Shown: positions 9,796 to 20,091 of the stretch, in pieces
How positions within the stretch are numbered: position 1 is the stretch's first letter
Layout of the letters: each line of letters opens with the position of its first letter
Origin: an uncultured Actinomycetes bacterium
GTDB taxonomy: Bacteria; Actinomycetota; Actinomycetes; Nanopelagicales; Nanopelagicaceae
Direction of reading: 5' to 3'
NCBI GenBank assembly: GCA_903822425.1
Contig: CAIJOY010000047.1
Span: 47,753 to 111,752 of the forward strand
Length of the DNA stretch: 64,000 nucleotides
The notes under the pieces: generated by a model
The model's database searches: none
What the model was told of the DNA's origin: nothing
What the model saw: the letters and a program-made list of their open reading frames with translations, nothing else
Made by a program: the position numbers and the translations under genes

Positions 9796-11400
9796 GTGGC
9801 AAGATTGAATCTGATAACGTCTTTACCTATGCGAGCAAGGGTTATCTCTATATTTGTTGTTGTTGCTCTGCTGATTCCTATTACATCAGCGCACAGTCTT
9901 GGAAGCGTCTGGCCAGCTGTTCCATCTATTGGATTTTCATCTAGCGACAACAGCTTAGTTGAAACTAAATCTTACGTTACTGGCCTATCTTTTCCCGCAG
10001 GTGCAACGACCGGACTTTATTCAGAACGCGTCACTTGCAATTCGGTGGATGATCTTGCTTGTTCTCAAGTAAATTCAATATTTGCCCAAGCGATACTCCC
10101 TCCCTGCTCGACGCCTCAAGATGAAATGTGTGTGGAGTCTTTAGAGGTCACTGATGCAAGTGGTGTTTTACATAAAGCAACACTGGGTTATGAAGCACCC
10201 GGGGAAAGAATTCCTGCCAGCAAAGCTCGCAAAGTACCTGCTGGTGGCTCTGCAAGTGTGTGGCACGCTAAAGATTCTCTCAATTCAGCAGGTCTTGACG
10301 AATATGCAGTGAGCGTTAGTACCACTTTTCAGAACTACCAAAATAAGGGGTGTACTCAATATGTAACTGCCCCATGTGGATTCACTAGCGGATTTAGAGC
10401 GAGAGTTTTCCCCATTGCTCATGGGGCCATTACGGGCTCAAGCGAAACCTGCTTGTGGACAGAAGCCCAAGATTGCATTCGGGCAGCCGATTTTTCAGCA
10501 GGGGCTCGGGTTGCCCTTACTCTCAGAATTGATAATTCCTTAACTGGATTTCTTTTTGGACAAATGAAGAATGTGAATTTAGATGTCAAGCCACTTTCCA
10601 CTTCAGCAAATTTACTTCGCGTGGAGGCCAACCCCATCGATGTTCCGAAAATATATGCTTACGTTGCCAAGAGTGACTTAAGTAAGTATCCGAAAATTAT
10701 TGATTATTGGAAAGAGCGCCGCCAGCAATTGGCAGCCGATGATTTTACGAGTCCAAACACAATTGATACTGGTCCGGCCCCAGAATGGGCAATGAGTGAT
10801 TTTCTAGCATTTGAAGATCTAGTTAAGTCTGCTGAACTAGTAACCTCAATCTGGAGATTTGGTACACAATCCGGGACGGGCTCTGGAAGCCCCTGCTATG
10901 CAGATAAAAGCAAACTTCAAGGGCTAGTGACTACTAATGCACCAACTTATTTTCCAAACCCACCTACTTTCGTTAATGGCGAACTCATTTACAAAGTTGC
11001 TGGTGCTCACTATTTACAAGATGGCGTAACGCTCTTCAAGGGATCTTATGATCTTGTCCTACGCACTGATTTTGCGCGTTGTTTATACGGATTTACTAAA
11101 GCGCCAGTCCAGGCCAAAGTTTCAGTTGTTTCCACAGACGGTTCGGTGCAAGACATCGCGTCAGAAATCATTCGCGAAGATGATGCGCATGAATGGCTCT
11201 ACCTCAGCGCCAAGAACTTTACTTTCTCATCACCGACTATCAAAGTGAAGCTTTCACAAGTGGGTGCGCCAGCTGCCGCAGAAAAGGTTCCGGCAGCGCC
11301 AGCGAAGAAAACCACAACAATTACCTGCGTCAAAGGAAAGTTAACTAAAAAGGTAACTGCGGTTAAAGCCACATGCCCTACTGGCTATAAGAAGAAATAA
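9796..11400 (+). CDS. Secreted hypothetical protein with Cys-flanked Lys-rich C-terminal tail
   Basis: Signal-peptide-like N-term (MRARVISIFVVVALLIPITSAHS); ends KKTTTITCVKGKLTKKVTAVKATCPTGYKKK. Confidence 0.75.
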   Translation: MARLNLITSLPMRARVISIFVVVALLIPITSAHSLGSVWPAVPSIGFSSSDNSLVETKSYVTGLSFPAGATTGLYSERVTCNSVDDLACSQVNSIFAQAILPPCSTPQDEMCVESLEVTDASGVLHKATLGYEAPGERIPASKARKVPAGGSASVWHAKDSLNSAGLDEYAVSVSTTFQNYQNKGCTQYVTAPCGFTSGFRARVFPIAHGAITGSSETCLWTEAQDCIRAADFSAGARVALTLRIDNSLTGFLFGQMKNVNLDVKPLSTSANLLRVEANPIDVPKIYAYVAKSDLSKYPKIIDYWKERRQQLAADDFTSPNTIDTGPAPEWAMSDFLAFEDLVKSAELVTSIWRFGTQSGTGSGSPCYADKSKLQGLVTTNAPTYFPNPPTFVNGELIYKVAGAHYLQDGVTLFKGSYDLVLRTDFARCLYGFTKAPVQAKVSVVSTDGSVQDIASEIIREDDAHEWLYLSAKNFTFSSPTIKVKLSQVGAPAAAEKVPAAPAKKTTTITCVKGKLTKKVTAVKATCPTGYKKK

Positions 11401-11417
11401 CTTCAACAGCAAGTTGT

Positions 11418-11675
11418 CTAGATACTCCGCAAGAAATCTGGATCGTCATCTGGAGGCAAGATTCGGCGTTGAGGTCCACGATTTGGTCCGGGGTTACGGC
11501 GAGGACGTCCCGCAATCCAATACGCGATAGGACCAAAAGTACCGATGATAAGAATGATTAAAATCCACGCCCATTTAGGTAAGTTGCGTATTTCAGATGC
11601 ATCAGTTCTAGCGCAATCGACCAACGTATAAATTTCAAAAATGAGTAATAATAAAATCGGCACGTAACGAATCAT
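11418..11675 (-). CDS. PLDc_N-type small membrane protein
   Basis: LLLIFEIYTLVDCARTDASEIRNLPKWAWILIILIIGTFGPIAYWIAGRPRR resembles the phospholipase D N-terminal-like domain. Confidence 0.8.
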   Translation of the reverse strand: MIRYVPILLLLIFEIYTLVDCARTDASEIRNLPKWAWILIILIIGTFGPIAYWIAGRPRRNPGPNRGPQRRILPPDDDPDFLRSI

Positions 11676-11694
11676 GATGCAAGCCTACCCTGCA

Positions 11695-12552
11695 TTAAGA
11701 AAGCCATAGTGCCGTTGCTAACAAGGCTGAGAAGCCGAGTTGCAGTTGACCAGTCTTGACTAAAACGGGAATAAGGGCGAGCCCTTGCACATCTCCACGT
11801 ATGGATTTAGAAAGGTTAAGAGTAAGCGGAAAAACTGCCAGAGTAAGGAGAGCCCAAGGAGTGAGAGTTAGCAGGGCAGCGATGTGAGCGATTACTAAGA
11901 GAGCTGTATAGAAATTTCTGCTCTGGTGATCTCCCATTCGAACGGCGAGTGTGTGTTTTCCGACCAGGGAATCTTTTGCGCGATCGCGGATGTTGTTCAC
12001 AGCTAAAATTGCACATGCAATGCACCCAATGGGGATGGAAACTATAAAACTTTCCAAAGTTATGGTCTTTGTCTGCACATAAAAAGAACCAACAGTGGCA
12101 ACGATTCCAAAGAAAATAAACACAGAGATTTCTCCATACCCGCTGTAGCCGTAAGGTTTCTTTCCGCCCGTATAAGCCCAAGCTGCGGCAATAGCAACTG
12201 CCCCAACAATTATTAGAAGCCAGGAAGTCTGGAGAGCCAAAATTAATCCAGCAATAGCAGCAACGAGAAAAGAGAGAAGGGCTGCACTCTTCACCGCAGT
12301 TGCAGTGGCAAGGCCGCTACCAACTAAGCGAGTTGGTCCCACGCGATCAGCATCGGTCCCACGAACTCCATCGGAGTAGTCATTGGCAAAATTCACGCCA
12401 ATTTGAAGTGACAAGCTCACGATCAAAGCGAGGAGTGCACATTGAGCATTGGCGTGCTTTCCAGCAAGTGCCGTTGCCACAAGAACTGGAGCAAGCGCTG
12501 CAGGGAGGGTTCGTGGCCGTGCACCTTGTATCCATATGCTTATTGAATTCAC
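11695..12552 (-). CDS. menA: 1,4-dihydroxy-2-naphthoate polyprenyltransferase
   Basis: GARPRTLPAALAPVLVATAL, GVNFANDYSDGVRGTDADRVGPTRLVGSG, AVNNIRDRAKDSLVGKHTLAVRMG. Confidence 0.95.
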   Translation of the reverse strand: MNSISIWIQGARPRTLPAALAPVLVATALAGKHANAQCALLALIVSLSLQIGVNFANDYSDGVRGTDADRVGPTRLVGSGLATATAVKSAALLSFLVAAIAGLILALQTSWLLIIVGAVAIAAAWAYTGGKKPYGYSGYGEISVFIFFGIVATVGSFYVQTKTITLESFIVSIPIGCIACAILAVNNIRDRAKDSLVGKHTLAVRMGDHQSRNFYTALLVIAHIAALLTLTPWALLTLAVFPLTLNLSKSIRGDVQGLALIPVLVKTGQLQLGFSALLATALWLS

Positions 12553-13652
12553 GAATGGCTCCCTTCTTGTAACTTGCGTTGAGTCAAAGCTTTACGGTCG
12601 ATTTTTCCTATGCCGATGGTTGGCAGACTGGAAAGCATAAGGAATCCCTTTGGTTTTGCAACATCACCCAAAGTATTAGCTAGGACCCTTGTGATTTCTT
12701 GAGTAGAAACCGATTGCGCACTAGCAATTGCTATCTGAAGTGAGCTACCCCATTCTGCATCTGCAATGGAAAAGGCTGCAAACTCAGAGTCTGGAAAGTT
12801 TGAATGCAAAATTGACTCAACTACATCTAGGGAAATCTTTTCTCCGCCGCTAATAATGATGTCATCGGCTCTTCCTTCAACAAAGAGTTTTCCGTCAATG
12901 AAACTTCCTATGTCGTTGGTAACAAACCATTCATCTGATAGTGATGATGCCCAAGCCTCTTGGTTGCCTAAATATGTTGTAGCAAGAGTCGAGCCTTTGA
13001 TTTTTATTCTTCCATTTTCACTGATTGCCACATCTACTCCAGGCAAGGATTTTCCGTCGTAGACACAGCCTCCACTCGTCTCAGTCATTCCATACGTTGA
13101 AACAACGTTGATACCCAAGGCATGAGATTTGGTTCGTATTGCTTCTGGCAGTGCAGCACCTCCCACTAAAACAGCGCGCGCGTTGCAAAGATGCTTTAAG
13201 AGTTGAGTGTCACCGTTAAGGGCACGAAAAAGTTGTGTCGGCACAATGGCAGTAAAATCTGCTTGAGGAAATTCTTTAGCACTACGTAAATCAAGCGGGA
13301 TGGTTCCTAGTTCAAGTGAGCGTACGAGGACATTCACTGCTGCAATGTGAGTCATCGGCAAGAGAAGTGACCAGATGTGCCCAAATTCGGCGGCAAGGAA
13401 TGTATGTGATGCGCGTGCTGATGCAAGAAGTGCACTCGATGAAAGGCCCACCTGTTTTGGCTTACCAGTGCTTCCGCTCGTTCCAATCACTACGGCAATA
13501 CCTTCAGGAACATGGGTGCTTTCCAGTTTGCCAAATCCCAGGGCTGCTCCGTTACCAGAGAGTGCCTGCGCTAAATCCTCCATAACCTCAGGAATTGAGC
13601 ATGCTTCGCCTACGGGTAGCAGCTCTCGTTGTGACGACTTATCCATTGCCAC
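12549..13652 (-). CDS. menE: o-succinylbenzoate--CoA ligase (AMP-binding)
   Basis: VIGTSGSTGKPKQVGLS, VVSTYGMTETSGGCVYDG, VEGRADDIIISGGEKISL; adjacent to menA/menB. Confidence 0.92.
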   Translation of the reverse strand: MAMDKSSQRELLPVGEACSIPEVMEDLAQALSGNGAALGFGKLESTHVPEGIAVVIGTSGSTGKPKQVGLSSSALLASARASHTFLAAEFGHIWSLLLPMTHIAAVNVLVRSLELGTIPLDLRSAKEFPQADFTAIVPTQLFRALNGDTQLLKHLCNARAVLVGGAALPEAIRTKSHALGINVVSTYGMTETSGGCVYDGKSLPGVDVAISENGRIKIKGSTLATTYLGNQEAWASSLSDEWFVTNDIGSFIDGKLFVEGRADDIIISGGEKISLDVVESILHSNFPDSEFAAFSIADAEWGSSLQIAIASAQSVSTQEITRVLANTLGDVAKPKGFLMLSSLPTIGIGKIDRKALTQRKLQEGSHS

Positions 13653-13687
13653 CGTAGGCTAGCGCCAGTACCCGTGCAGGAGGAAAT

Positions 13688-14566
13688 GTGAGCAAGCCAA
13701 TCAAGCGTGAGTTCGGTAGCCGTGCGATACCGGCATGGAAAAAAGCAGAAAGCAGCGAAAGTTTTACCGATGTCATTTTTGAAACTGCTGAAGGTATGGC
13801 CAAAATAACTATTAACCGTCCGGAATTGCGCAATGCTTTTCGCCCACAAACAATTATTGAATTACAGAGTGCCTTTTCATTGGCGCGCGATGATGAAGAA
13901 GTTGGAGTAATTATTCTTACTGGTGCAGGAAGCGAAGCTTTTTGTTCTGGTGGAGACATCAGCGTACGTGGTGATGATGGATATCTAGGCAATGATTCCT
14001 TGGCTAAAAAAGGAATTGGCCGATTGAATGTTTTGGATTTACAAGTTCAAATTCGACGCACACCCAAGCCCGTCGTGGCCATGGTTGCGGGTTGGGCAGT
14101 TGGCGGTGGACACGTGCTACATGTTGTCTGTGATTTAACAATTGCTGCAGAGAACGCAAAGTTCGGACAGACAGGACCGATGGTTGGATCTTTTGATGGT
14201 GGTTATGGTGCTGGTCTCCTAGCTGCACATGTGGGCCAGAAGAAAGCGCGCGAAATTTGGTTTCTTACTCGCGAATACGATGCGCAAGAAGCTCTGGATA
14301 TGGGATTGGTTAACACTGTCGTACCGGTAGCAGAACTCGAAGCCGAAACCGTATCGTGGTGTCGAGAAATGCTACGTAATTCTCCTATGGCACTTCGTTT
14401 ACTTAAGGCGAGTTTAAATGCTGCCGATGATGGCTTATCTGGAGTCCAACAACTTGCAGGGGATGCAACACTTCTTTTTTATATGACCGAGGAAGGCCAA
14501 GAAGGACGTGATGCCTATAAAGAAAAACGTCCGCCAGATTTTGGAAAATTCCCTAGGCGTCCATAA
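13688..14566 (+). CDS. menB: 1,4-dihydroxy-2-naphthoyl-CoA synthase
   Basis: Crotonase fold; [60 protein letters not shown]. Confidence 0.96.
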   Translation: MSKPIKREFGSRAIPAWKKAESSESFTDVIFETAEGMAKITINRPELRNAFRPQTIIELQSAFSLARDDEEVGVIILTGAGSEAFCSGGDISVRGDDGYLGNDSLAKKGIGRLNVLDLQVQIRRTPKPVVAMVAGWAVGGGHVLHVVCDLTIAAENAKFGQTGPMVGSFDGGYGAGLLAAHVGQKKAREIWFLTREYDAQEALDMGLVNTVVPVAELEAETVSWCREMLRNSPMALRLLKASLNAADDGLSGVQQLAGDATLLFYMTEEGQEGRDAYKEKRPPDFGKFPRRP

Positions 14567-15553
14567 ATGCTGGATTCAATTCTTGAATCTCTTCGCGTCA
14601 TTGCGCTACCAACAAAAACTGATTTTCGCGCTGTAACATCTCGCGAAGTTGCTCTCTTTGAAGGCCCTGCCGGTTGGGGTGAATTTTCACCTTTCATAGA
14701 ATATGGCGCTAAAGAGTGTGTTCCTTGGTTGGTGAGTGCGGTGGAAGCAGCTTTGATGACACCTCCAAACCCGCTGCGATCATCAATTCCAATCAATGCG
14801 ACACTTCCAGCGATAAATGGTCATGAGGAAATTCAGGAAGTTCTCTCGTGGTATCCCGGCGCATCGGCGGTAAAGATCAAAGTAGGGAAAAACCTTTTGG
14901 AAGATCTCGCACGTATTGAGATTGTCCGAGAATTGTTACCTGATGCTGATATCAGAATAGATGTCAATGGAAGTTGGAGTGTGGCAGTTGCCCTCCAAGG
15001 TCTCAATCAAATCTATGCAAGCGGACCCATTCAATATGTGGAACAACCGTGTGCAACGCTTGCTGAACTCCGCTCTCTTAAATCTCAATTGAAAATCCCT
15101 GTTCTTATTACTGGTGATGAAGTAATTAGAAAAGCAGCAAATCCATTTGAATTAAATCTTTTTGGCGCAGTTGATATCGTTGCGCTAAAAGTTGCACCCT
15201 TAGGTGGGATTAAGCGCGCATTAGAATTAGCAGAACATTTCGCTCTTCCAACTGTCGTCTCCAGTGCCCTTGATTCTGCCGTAGGGATTTCCCGTGGCCT
15301 GAAACTTGCGGCCGTACTTCCTCAATTGGATTTTGCCTGTGGGCTTGGAACCAGTGCACTTCTGAGCGCAGATGTAGCTTTATTGCCAATACTTAATGGC
15401 GAGATTGCCGTGAATTCAGTTACACCCGATGCACGTGCATTAGAGCACTACGCAGTGAGCTCTGAAAAATTGGATTGGTGGCGCGCGAGAGTGAGAGATA
15501 CTTGGGCAGCTGGCGCACAAGAGTGGGTCACGCGTGAAGGGTGGGTCTGGTGA
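14567..15553 (+). CDS. menC: o-succinylbenzoate synthase
   Basis: Enolase superfamily; KIKVG, DIRIDVNGSW, YVEQPC, ITGDEVIRKA; between menB and menD. Confidence 0.9.
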   Translation: MLDSILESLRVIALPTKTDFRAVTSREVALFEGPAGWGEFSPFIEYGAKECVPWLVSAVEAALMTPPNPLRSSIPINATLPAINGHEEIQEVLSWYPGASAVKIKVGKNLLEDLARIEIVRELLPDADIRIDVNGSWSVAVALQGLNQIYASGPIQYVEQPCATLAELRSLKSQLKIPVLITGDEVIRKAANPFELNLFGAVDIVALKVAPLGGIKRALELAEHFALPTVVSSALDSAVGISRGLKLAAVLPQLDFACGLGTSALLSADVALLPILNGEIAVNSVTPDARALEHYAVSSEKLDWWRARVRDTWAAGAQEWVTREGWVW

Positions 15554-17121
15554 ACACATCTACTCAACTTGCCCGCAGAATCGTCACTGAATTAATTGAA
15601 GGTGGCATCAATGACATAGTTCTTTCACCTGGTTCTCGCAATGCACCACTTTCCATTGCTTTATATGAAGCAGAAAAGGCGGGCCTGCTCAACCTCCATA
15701 TTCGTATTGACGAGCGCACCGCTGGATTCTTTGCGCTAGGTATTGCAAAAGCAGCAAAAAAAGCCGCCGCTGTTGTTTGCACGAGCGGAACTGCAGTGGC
15801 TAACTACCACCCGGCCGTCCTGGAAGCACATCACTCACATATTCCACTTTTGGTAATTACTGCCGATCGACCAGCACGCATGCGTGAAACCGGAGCAAAT
15901 CAAACAACAATTCAAAATGGAATTTTTGCTAACGCAGTTGCTTATGAAGCAGATATTTCAGACCCAGATATCAAACTCACTCGTGCTTTCAACGGACTCT
16001 TGTCTGGACCAGTGCATCTGAACTTGCAATTTGATGAACCGCTGGTACCGGATGACAAAAGTAAGTGGCTCAAAGGAATCAAGCCTCGAGACTATCTTTT
16101 AACAAGTAAATCACCCCGCGAAGAATTAGTAATCAGACAGTCGCGAGGAGTTCTCGTTATTGGCCATGATCGCGCAGGATTGAGCGTGACTGAAATTTCA
16201 GACTTTGCCATAGAACTTGGTTGGCCGATAGTTGCAGAAGACCCCCTCTCCTTTCCAAACAGTATTGCTCACGCATCCCTCTTGTTGACTTCAGAAAAGA
16301 CCCGCGAAATTTTGCAACCAGATGTCGTACTTGTGATTGGTCGCACCACCCTTTCTCGCTCGATTAATGCTCTTGTGAAATCCGCACGTAAAGAAATTGT
16401 CATTGATCCGCGAATAGTTGACATTGATGTGAAGCGTTCTGCAGATCAGATTTTGGAAGGTTTACCTAAACTTACAAACGAATTTACCTTTGATGAAGAA
16501 TGGATTCCACTGTGGCACAAATACAGCGAGAAAGCTAAGCAAGCAATTGCAGATGTGCCTGATTGGTCCGAACAAAATATTGCACGCCAACTTTCAGCCC
16601 GATTACCAGAAGGATCCACACTCTTTATTTCCTCATCACGACCAATCCGTGACATTGAAGGTTTTGCTGAACCACGCGCGGGCATTGAAACTTTTGCCAA
16701 TAGGGGGTTAGCCGGCATCGATGGAAATATTTCAACATCGCTTGGAATCGCTTCTCAACGAGATTCTGCCGTTGCTGTTATTGGTGATCTCTCATTCCTT
16801 CACGATCTCACGGGCTTGATTGGAGCAAAAGGCATCAACCTGTGCATCTTGGTGCTTAATAATGATGGTGGTGGCATTTTCTCTACTTTGCCACAAAATG
16901 GCGTTGACGGCTTTGAAAAGATTTTTGGAACACCCCATGGTCTAGATCTCAATGCGATCGCAACTTCTATGGGTATTACCACTAAAAATGTAAAAAACAT
17001 GAAGCAACTTTTACAGGAGTTATCGTTACCTATTCAAGGTATTTCCGTTCTTGTCGCCGACCTTCCCAATAGAGAAGTAAATGCAAAATACTTGAAGAAG
17101 ATTAACTCAACTCTTTTGTAG
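15541..17121 (+). CDS. menD: SEPHCHC synthase (start may be GTG at 15550)
   Basis: ThDP enzyme; IVLSPGSRNAPLSIAL, RIDERTAGFFALGIAKA, VLNNDGGGIFSTLPQ. Confidence 0.95.
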   Translation: MGLVNTSTQLARRIVTELIEGGINDIVLSPGSRNAPLSIALYEAEKAGLLNLHIRIDERTAGFFALGIAKAAKKAAAVVCTSGTAVANYHPAVLEAHHSHIPLLVITADRPARMRETGANQTTIQNGIFANAVAYEADISDPDIKLTRAFNGLLSGPVHLNLQFDEPLVPDDKSKWLKGIKPRDYLLTSKSPREELVIRQSRGVLVIGHDRAGLSVTEISDFAIELGWPIVAEDPLSFPNSIAHASLLLTSEKTREILQPDVVLVIGRTTLSRSINALVKSARKEIVIDPRIVDIDVKRSADQILEGLPKLTNEFTFDEEWIPLWHKYSEKAKQAIADVPDWSEQNIARQLSARLPEGSTLFISSSRPIRDIEGFAEPRAGIETFANRGLAGIDGNISTSLGIASQRDSAVAVIGDLSFLHDLTGLIGAKGINLCILVLNNDGGGIFSTLPQNGVDGFEKIFGTPHGLDLNAIATSMGITTKNVKNMKQLLQELSLPIQGISVLVADLPNREVNAKYLKKINSTLL

Positions 17122-18333
17122 AGCGCTTTTCATCGGCAAAAATTTAACTTGGCTTTCCATGAACTCTTTTTCTGGATTAGATTCAGATACGATCCCGCAC
17201 CCAGCAAATAATCTAATTTGATGGTTTGTAATTTGCCCACATCTCAATGCGATGCCTAGTTCGCCATCACCACGTGCATCAATCCAGCCAACAGGGCCTG
17301 CATATCTACCTCGAGACATTCCTTCAAGGTCTGAAATAACTTTTGCTGCAAGGTCAGTTGGAGTTCCACAGACCGCAGCAGAAGGATGAAGTTTTTCAAG
17401 GATGGCAAATACATCAATACGGTTAGGTGAATCCGATAGTGCCCCGGTTACATCAGTGGCTAAGTGCATCACATTTGCTAGGTGCAAAACGAAAGGTGAA
17501 TCAGGCACGTTAGTTGAAGTACAGAAAGGAAGTAAAGATTCAGCAACAGAGCGGACAGCAAAGTCATGTTCTTCTAAATCTTTCGAGGAGCGAGCAAGTG
17601 ATGCCGCAAGTGCTAAGTCTTTCTCATCATCACCTGTCCGACTAATAGTCCCAGCCAAAACTCTGGATGTAACCATTCCTTTGTTTAACCGCAAAAGTAA
17701 TTCTGGTGTGGCACCGATTAGCCCCTCAACGGCAAAAATCCATGTCGAGGGATATTCAGCTGCCAAAGCGCGCAGGATTGAGCGTGCATCTATCGTCGAG
17801 TCAGTCGTCGCAGTTAGATCCCTAGCCAGAACAACTTTTTGAATTTTTCCGGACTTGATTAAATCAATTGCTGTTGCAACTTGGCGCTGCCATTGCGGCG
17901 CCGAGAGCGTGCCATCGTGCCAGGAGTATTGAAGTTGAGATGGGACTGCATCGCTGACATCAATTGGTGGCTGTCCGCCTTCTCCAATCCAGGTGATCCA
18001 GGATTTGCCCGCACGCATGCCTATTACAATTTTTGGAATCACCAAGACAGAATCTTCTTCATCAGAAAATGAAAATGATGTGAAAAGTATTGGCCCTGTT
18101 CCGTTAGCGTGTACAGAGTCTGTAATAGCAAATTTTTCTAAGTGGGCATGCCACCATTGGCGCGCTTCACGAAATCGATTAGGGCCACGGACTGTTGTTT
18201 TGGCGTGAACACCCCACCCGACTAATCCGTCGCCACCACGAACCCAAGAAACTGGTTGAGCATCGGGAAATAACTCTAAAAGTGGTGGATGCTCACCGAG
18301 ATGGGTAGTTGTTACGGGGATTAAAGAGGGCAC
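17107..18333 (-). CDS. menF: Isochorismate synthase
   Basis: Chorismate-binding family; IQKVVLARDLTATTD, ATPELLLRLNKGMVTSRVLAGTISR, LHPSAAVCGTPTDLA. Confidence 0.92.
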   Translation of the reverse strand: MPSLIPVTTTHLGEHPPLLELFPDAQPVSWVRGGDGLVGWGVHAKTTVRGPNRFREARQWWHAHLEKFAITDSVHANGTGPILFTSFSFSDEEDSVLVIPKIVIGMRAGKSWITWIGEGGQPPIDVSDAVPSQLQYSWHDGTLSAPQWQRQVATAIDLIKSGKIQKVVLARDLTATTDSTIDARSILRALAAEYPSTWIFAVEGLIGATPELLLRLNKGMVTSRVLAGTISRTGDDEKDLALAASLARSSKDLEEHDFAVRSVAESLLPFCTSTNVPDSPFVLHLANVMHLATDVTGALSDSPNRIDVFAILEKLHPSAAVCGTPTDLAAKVISDLEGMSRGRYAGPVGWIDARGDGELGIALRCGQITNHQIRLFAGCGIVSESNPEKEFMESQVKFLPMKSALQKS

Positions 18334-18342
18334 TTGGATAAT

Positions 18343-18918
18343 TTATTTTTGTACGAATCGCCACACGATTGGGAGTGAAGTTCCGGCAATTGCAACTTTA
18401 AAAATCTCGCCAATAATAAATGGTGTAAGTCCTGCAGAAATCGTCCAAGACCAACCCTTATCAGAATGTGCAAATAACCAAATAAGTCCAAATGAAAAGA
18501 TCACAACGTTTCCGAGCAGCATTGTTGGGAGTGCAGTCATAATGCGTTGATCCCACTTGCGACCGGCAAGTGCACCAACAATGATGGATGCGACAAGCAT
18601 TCCGATGAGATAACCACCGGTAGCACCAGTCAGACGTGCAAGGCCATGAGCTCCGTGAGCAAAAACTGGTGCGCCAGCAATGCCGACGAGTAAGTACATA
18701 AGAACTGTTGTTGCACCCAAGGTTGCACCATAACTAGTTCCAATTAAGAGCACGGCAAGAGTTTGGCCGGTTACAGGAATAGGTGAGCCGGGCACAGGGA
18801 GCGCAATTCGTGCCATTGCAGCAATAAAGAGGGTTCCGGAAGTGATAAAGAGAGCATTGTTGAGGGCAGTAGTGCGAGGAAAAATTGCGCTTCGCAGTGA
18901 GATGACCGAAATCGACAT
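18343..18918 (-). CDS. bioY: Biotin transporter BioY
   Basis: ARIALPVPGSPIPVTGQTLAVLLIG, GLARLTGATGGYLIGMLVAS. Confidence 0.92.
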   Translation of the reverse strand: MSISVISLRSAIFPRTTALNNALFITSGTLFIAAMARIALPVPGSPIPVTGQTLAVLLIGTSYGATLGATTVLMYLLVGIAGAPVFAHGAHGLARLTGATGGYLIGMLVASIIVGALAGRKWDQRIMTALPTMLLGNVVIFSFGLIWLFAHSDKGWSWTISAGLTPFIIGEIFKVAIAGTSLPIVWRFVQK

Positions 18919-18981
18919 GATCGCTCCTTCATGGGTGGTTTTGATTTGTGGGGTGAGCCTACTCTGCGCGAGAATACGGGC

Positions 18982-19674
18982 ATGGCTCGAGCTAATCTAG
19001 ATAAAGATCCCGAGGAAGTTGCCGCCATGTTTGATGGTGTGGCACAGCGTTATGACCTTATTAACGATCTTTTGAGCCTGGGTCGCACTCATGCGTGGAG
19101 AAAATCCACGACCGCACTGATCGCTCCCCGTCCTGGCATGAAGATTTTGGATTTGGCCGCAGGAACTGGCTCCTCCAGTGCCCCATTAGCAGCCGCTGGT
19201 GCGCAGGTCATTGCTAGCGATTTCTCTGAAGGGATGTTGGCAGCTGGCCGCGCTCGCCACCCAGATCTGAGTTTCGTTAAGGCCGATGCCCTGAATCTGC
19301 CCTTCAAGCCGGCAACTTTTGATGTAGTCACTATCTCCTTTGGGCTTCGAAATACCAGCGATATGTCACAGGCTCTTGCAGAAGCCCTGCGAGTAACCAA
19401 AAGCGGAGGCAAATTAGTTGTCGCAGAATTCTCCCACCCTACGTGGCGCCCGTTTCGTACTATTTATATGAAATATTTGATGAACGCCCTGCCTCGGATT
19501 GCTCGTTTGAGCTCGAGTAACCCCGATGCCTACGTATATCTGGCCCAATCGATTCAAAATTGGCCAGACCAAGCCGAATTAGCCAAGGCAATCACCCATG
19601 TTGGCTGGAGTGAGACCTCATGGAAGAACCTCACGGGTGGGGTTGTCGCAGTTCACACGGCCATCAAGCCATAG
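18982..19674 (+). CDS. menG: Demethylmenaquinone methyltransferase (MenG/UbiE)
   Basis: MFDGVAQRYDLINDLLSLGRTHAWR, KILDLAAGTGSSSAPLA, ISFGLRNTSDMSQALAEALRVTKSGGKLVVAEFSHP; in-frame ATG at 18982. Confidence 0.95.
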   Translation: MARANLDKDPEEVAAMFDGVAQRYDLINDLLSLGRTHAWRKSTTALIAPRPGMKILDLAAGTGSSSAPLAAAGAQVIASDFSEGMLAAGRARHPDLSFVKADALNLPFKPATFDVVTISFGLRNTSDMSQALAEALRVTKSGGKLVVAEFSHPTWRPFRTIYMKYLMNALPRIARLSSSNPDAYVYLAQSIQNWPDQAELAKAITHVGWSETSWKNLTGGVVAVHTAIKP

Positions 19675-19717
19675 CGGTTATTGGCTTAGCGCTTGCGAGC
19701 ATAGGATTTGAGCCATC

Positions 19718-20089
19718 ATGGCGTCCACACCTAATCCTTACGTGCCGATCTTGGTCATTGGAGCAATTGGCTTTGGCTTTGCTGCTTTCTCAGTTCTTAT
19801 CGCAGCACTAACCGGTCCAAAACGTTACAACAGAGCTAAAGAGCAAGCATATGAATGTGGAATCGAACCAAGTCCACAAGCTGCTGAGGGTGGACGTTTT
19901 CCTATTAAATATTTCTTAACTGCGATGCTCTTCATTATTTTTGATATTGAAATCGTATTCCTTTATCCATGGGCAGTCTCTTTCGACAAACTCGGCGTTT
20001 TTGGTTTGGTTGAAATGATGCTCTTTATTTCTACGGTCTTTGTTGCGTATGCCTATGTATGGCGCCGCGGCGGACTGGAATGGGATTAA
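19718..20089 (+). CDS. nuoA: NADH-quinone oxidoreductase subunit A
   Basis: [43 protein letters not shown]. Confidence 0.97.
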   Translation: MASTPNPYVPILVIGAIGFGFAAFSVLIAALTGPKRYNRAKEQAYECGIEPSPQAAEGGRFPIKYFLTAMLFIIFDIEIVFLYPWAVSFDKLGVFGLVEMMLFISTVFVAYAYVWRRGGLEWD

Positions 20090-20091
20090 TC

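Noticed and set aside
9617-9800. Possible tmRNA fragment, suggested by a minus-strand frame ending ...ADIEEVQESIAA-stop
   Set aside because: No tmRNA acceptor/T-arm or resume-codon context could be found, and the region is too short; kept only as an unexplained minus-strand interval.
17402-17842. 146-aa plus-strand ORF
   Set aside because: Antisense to menF, which has clear chorismate-binding motifs.
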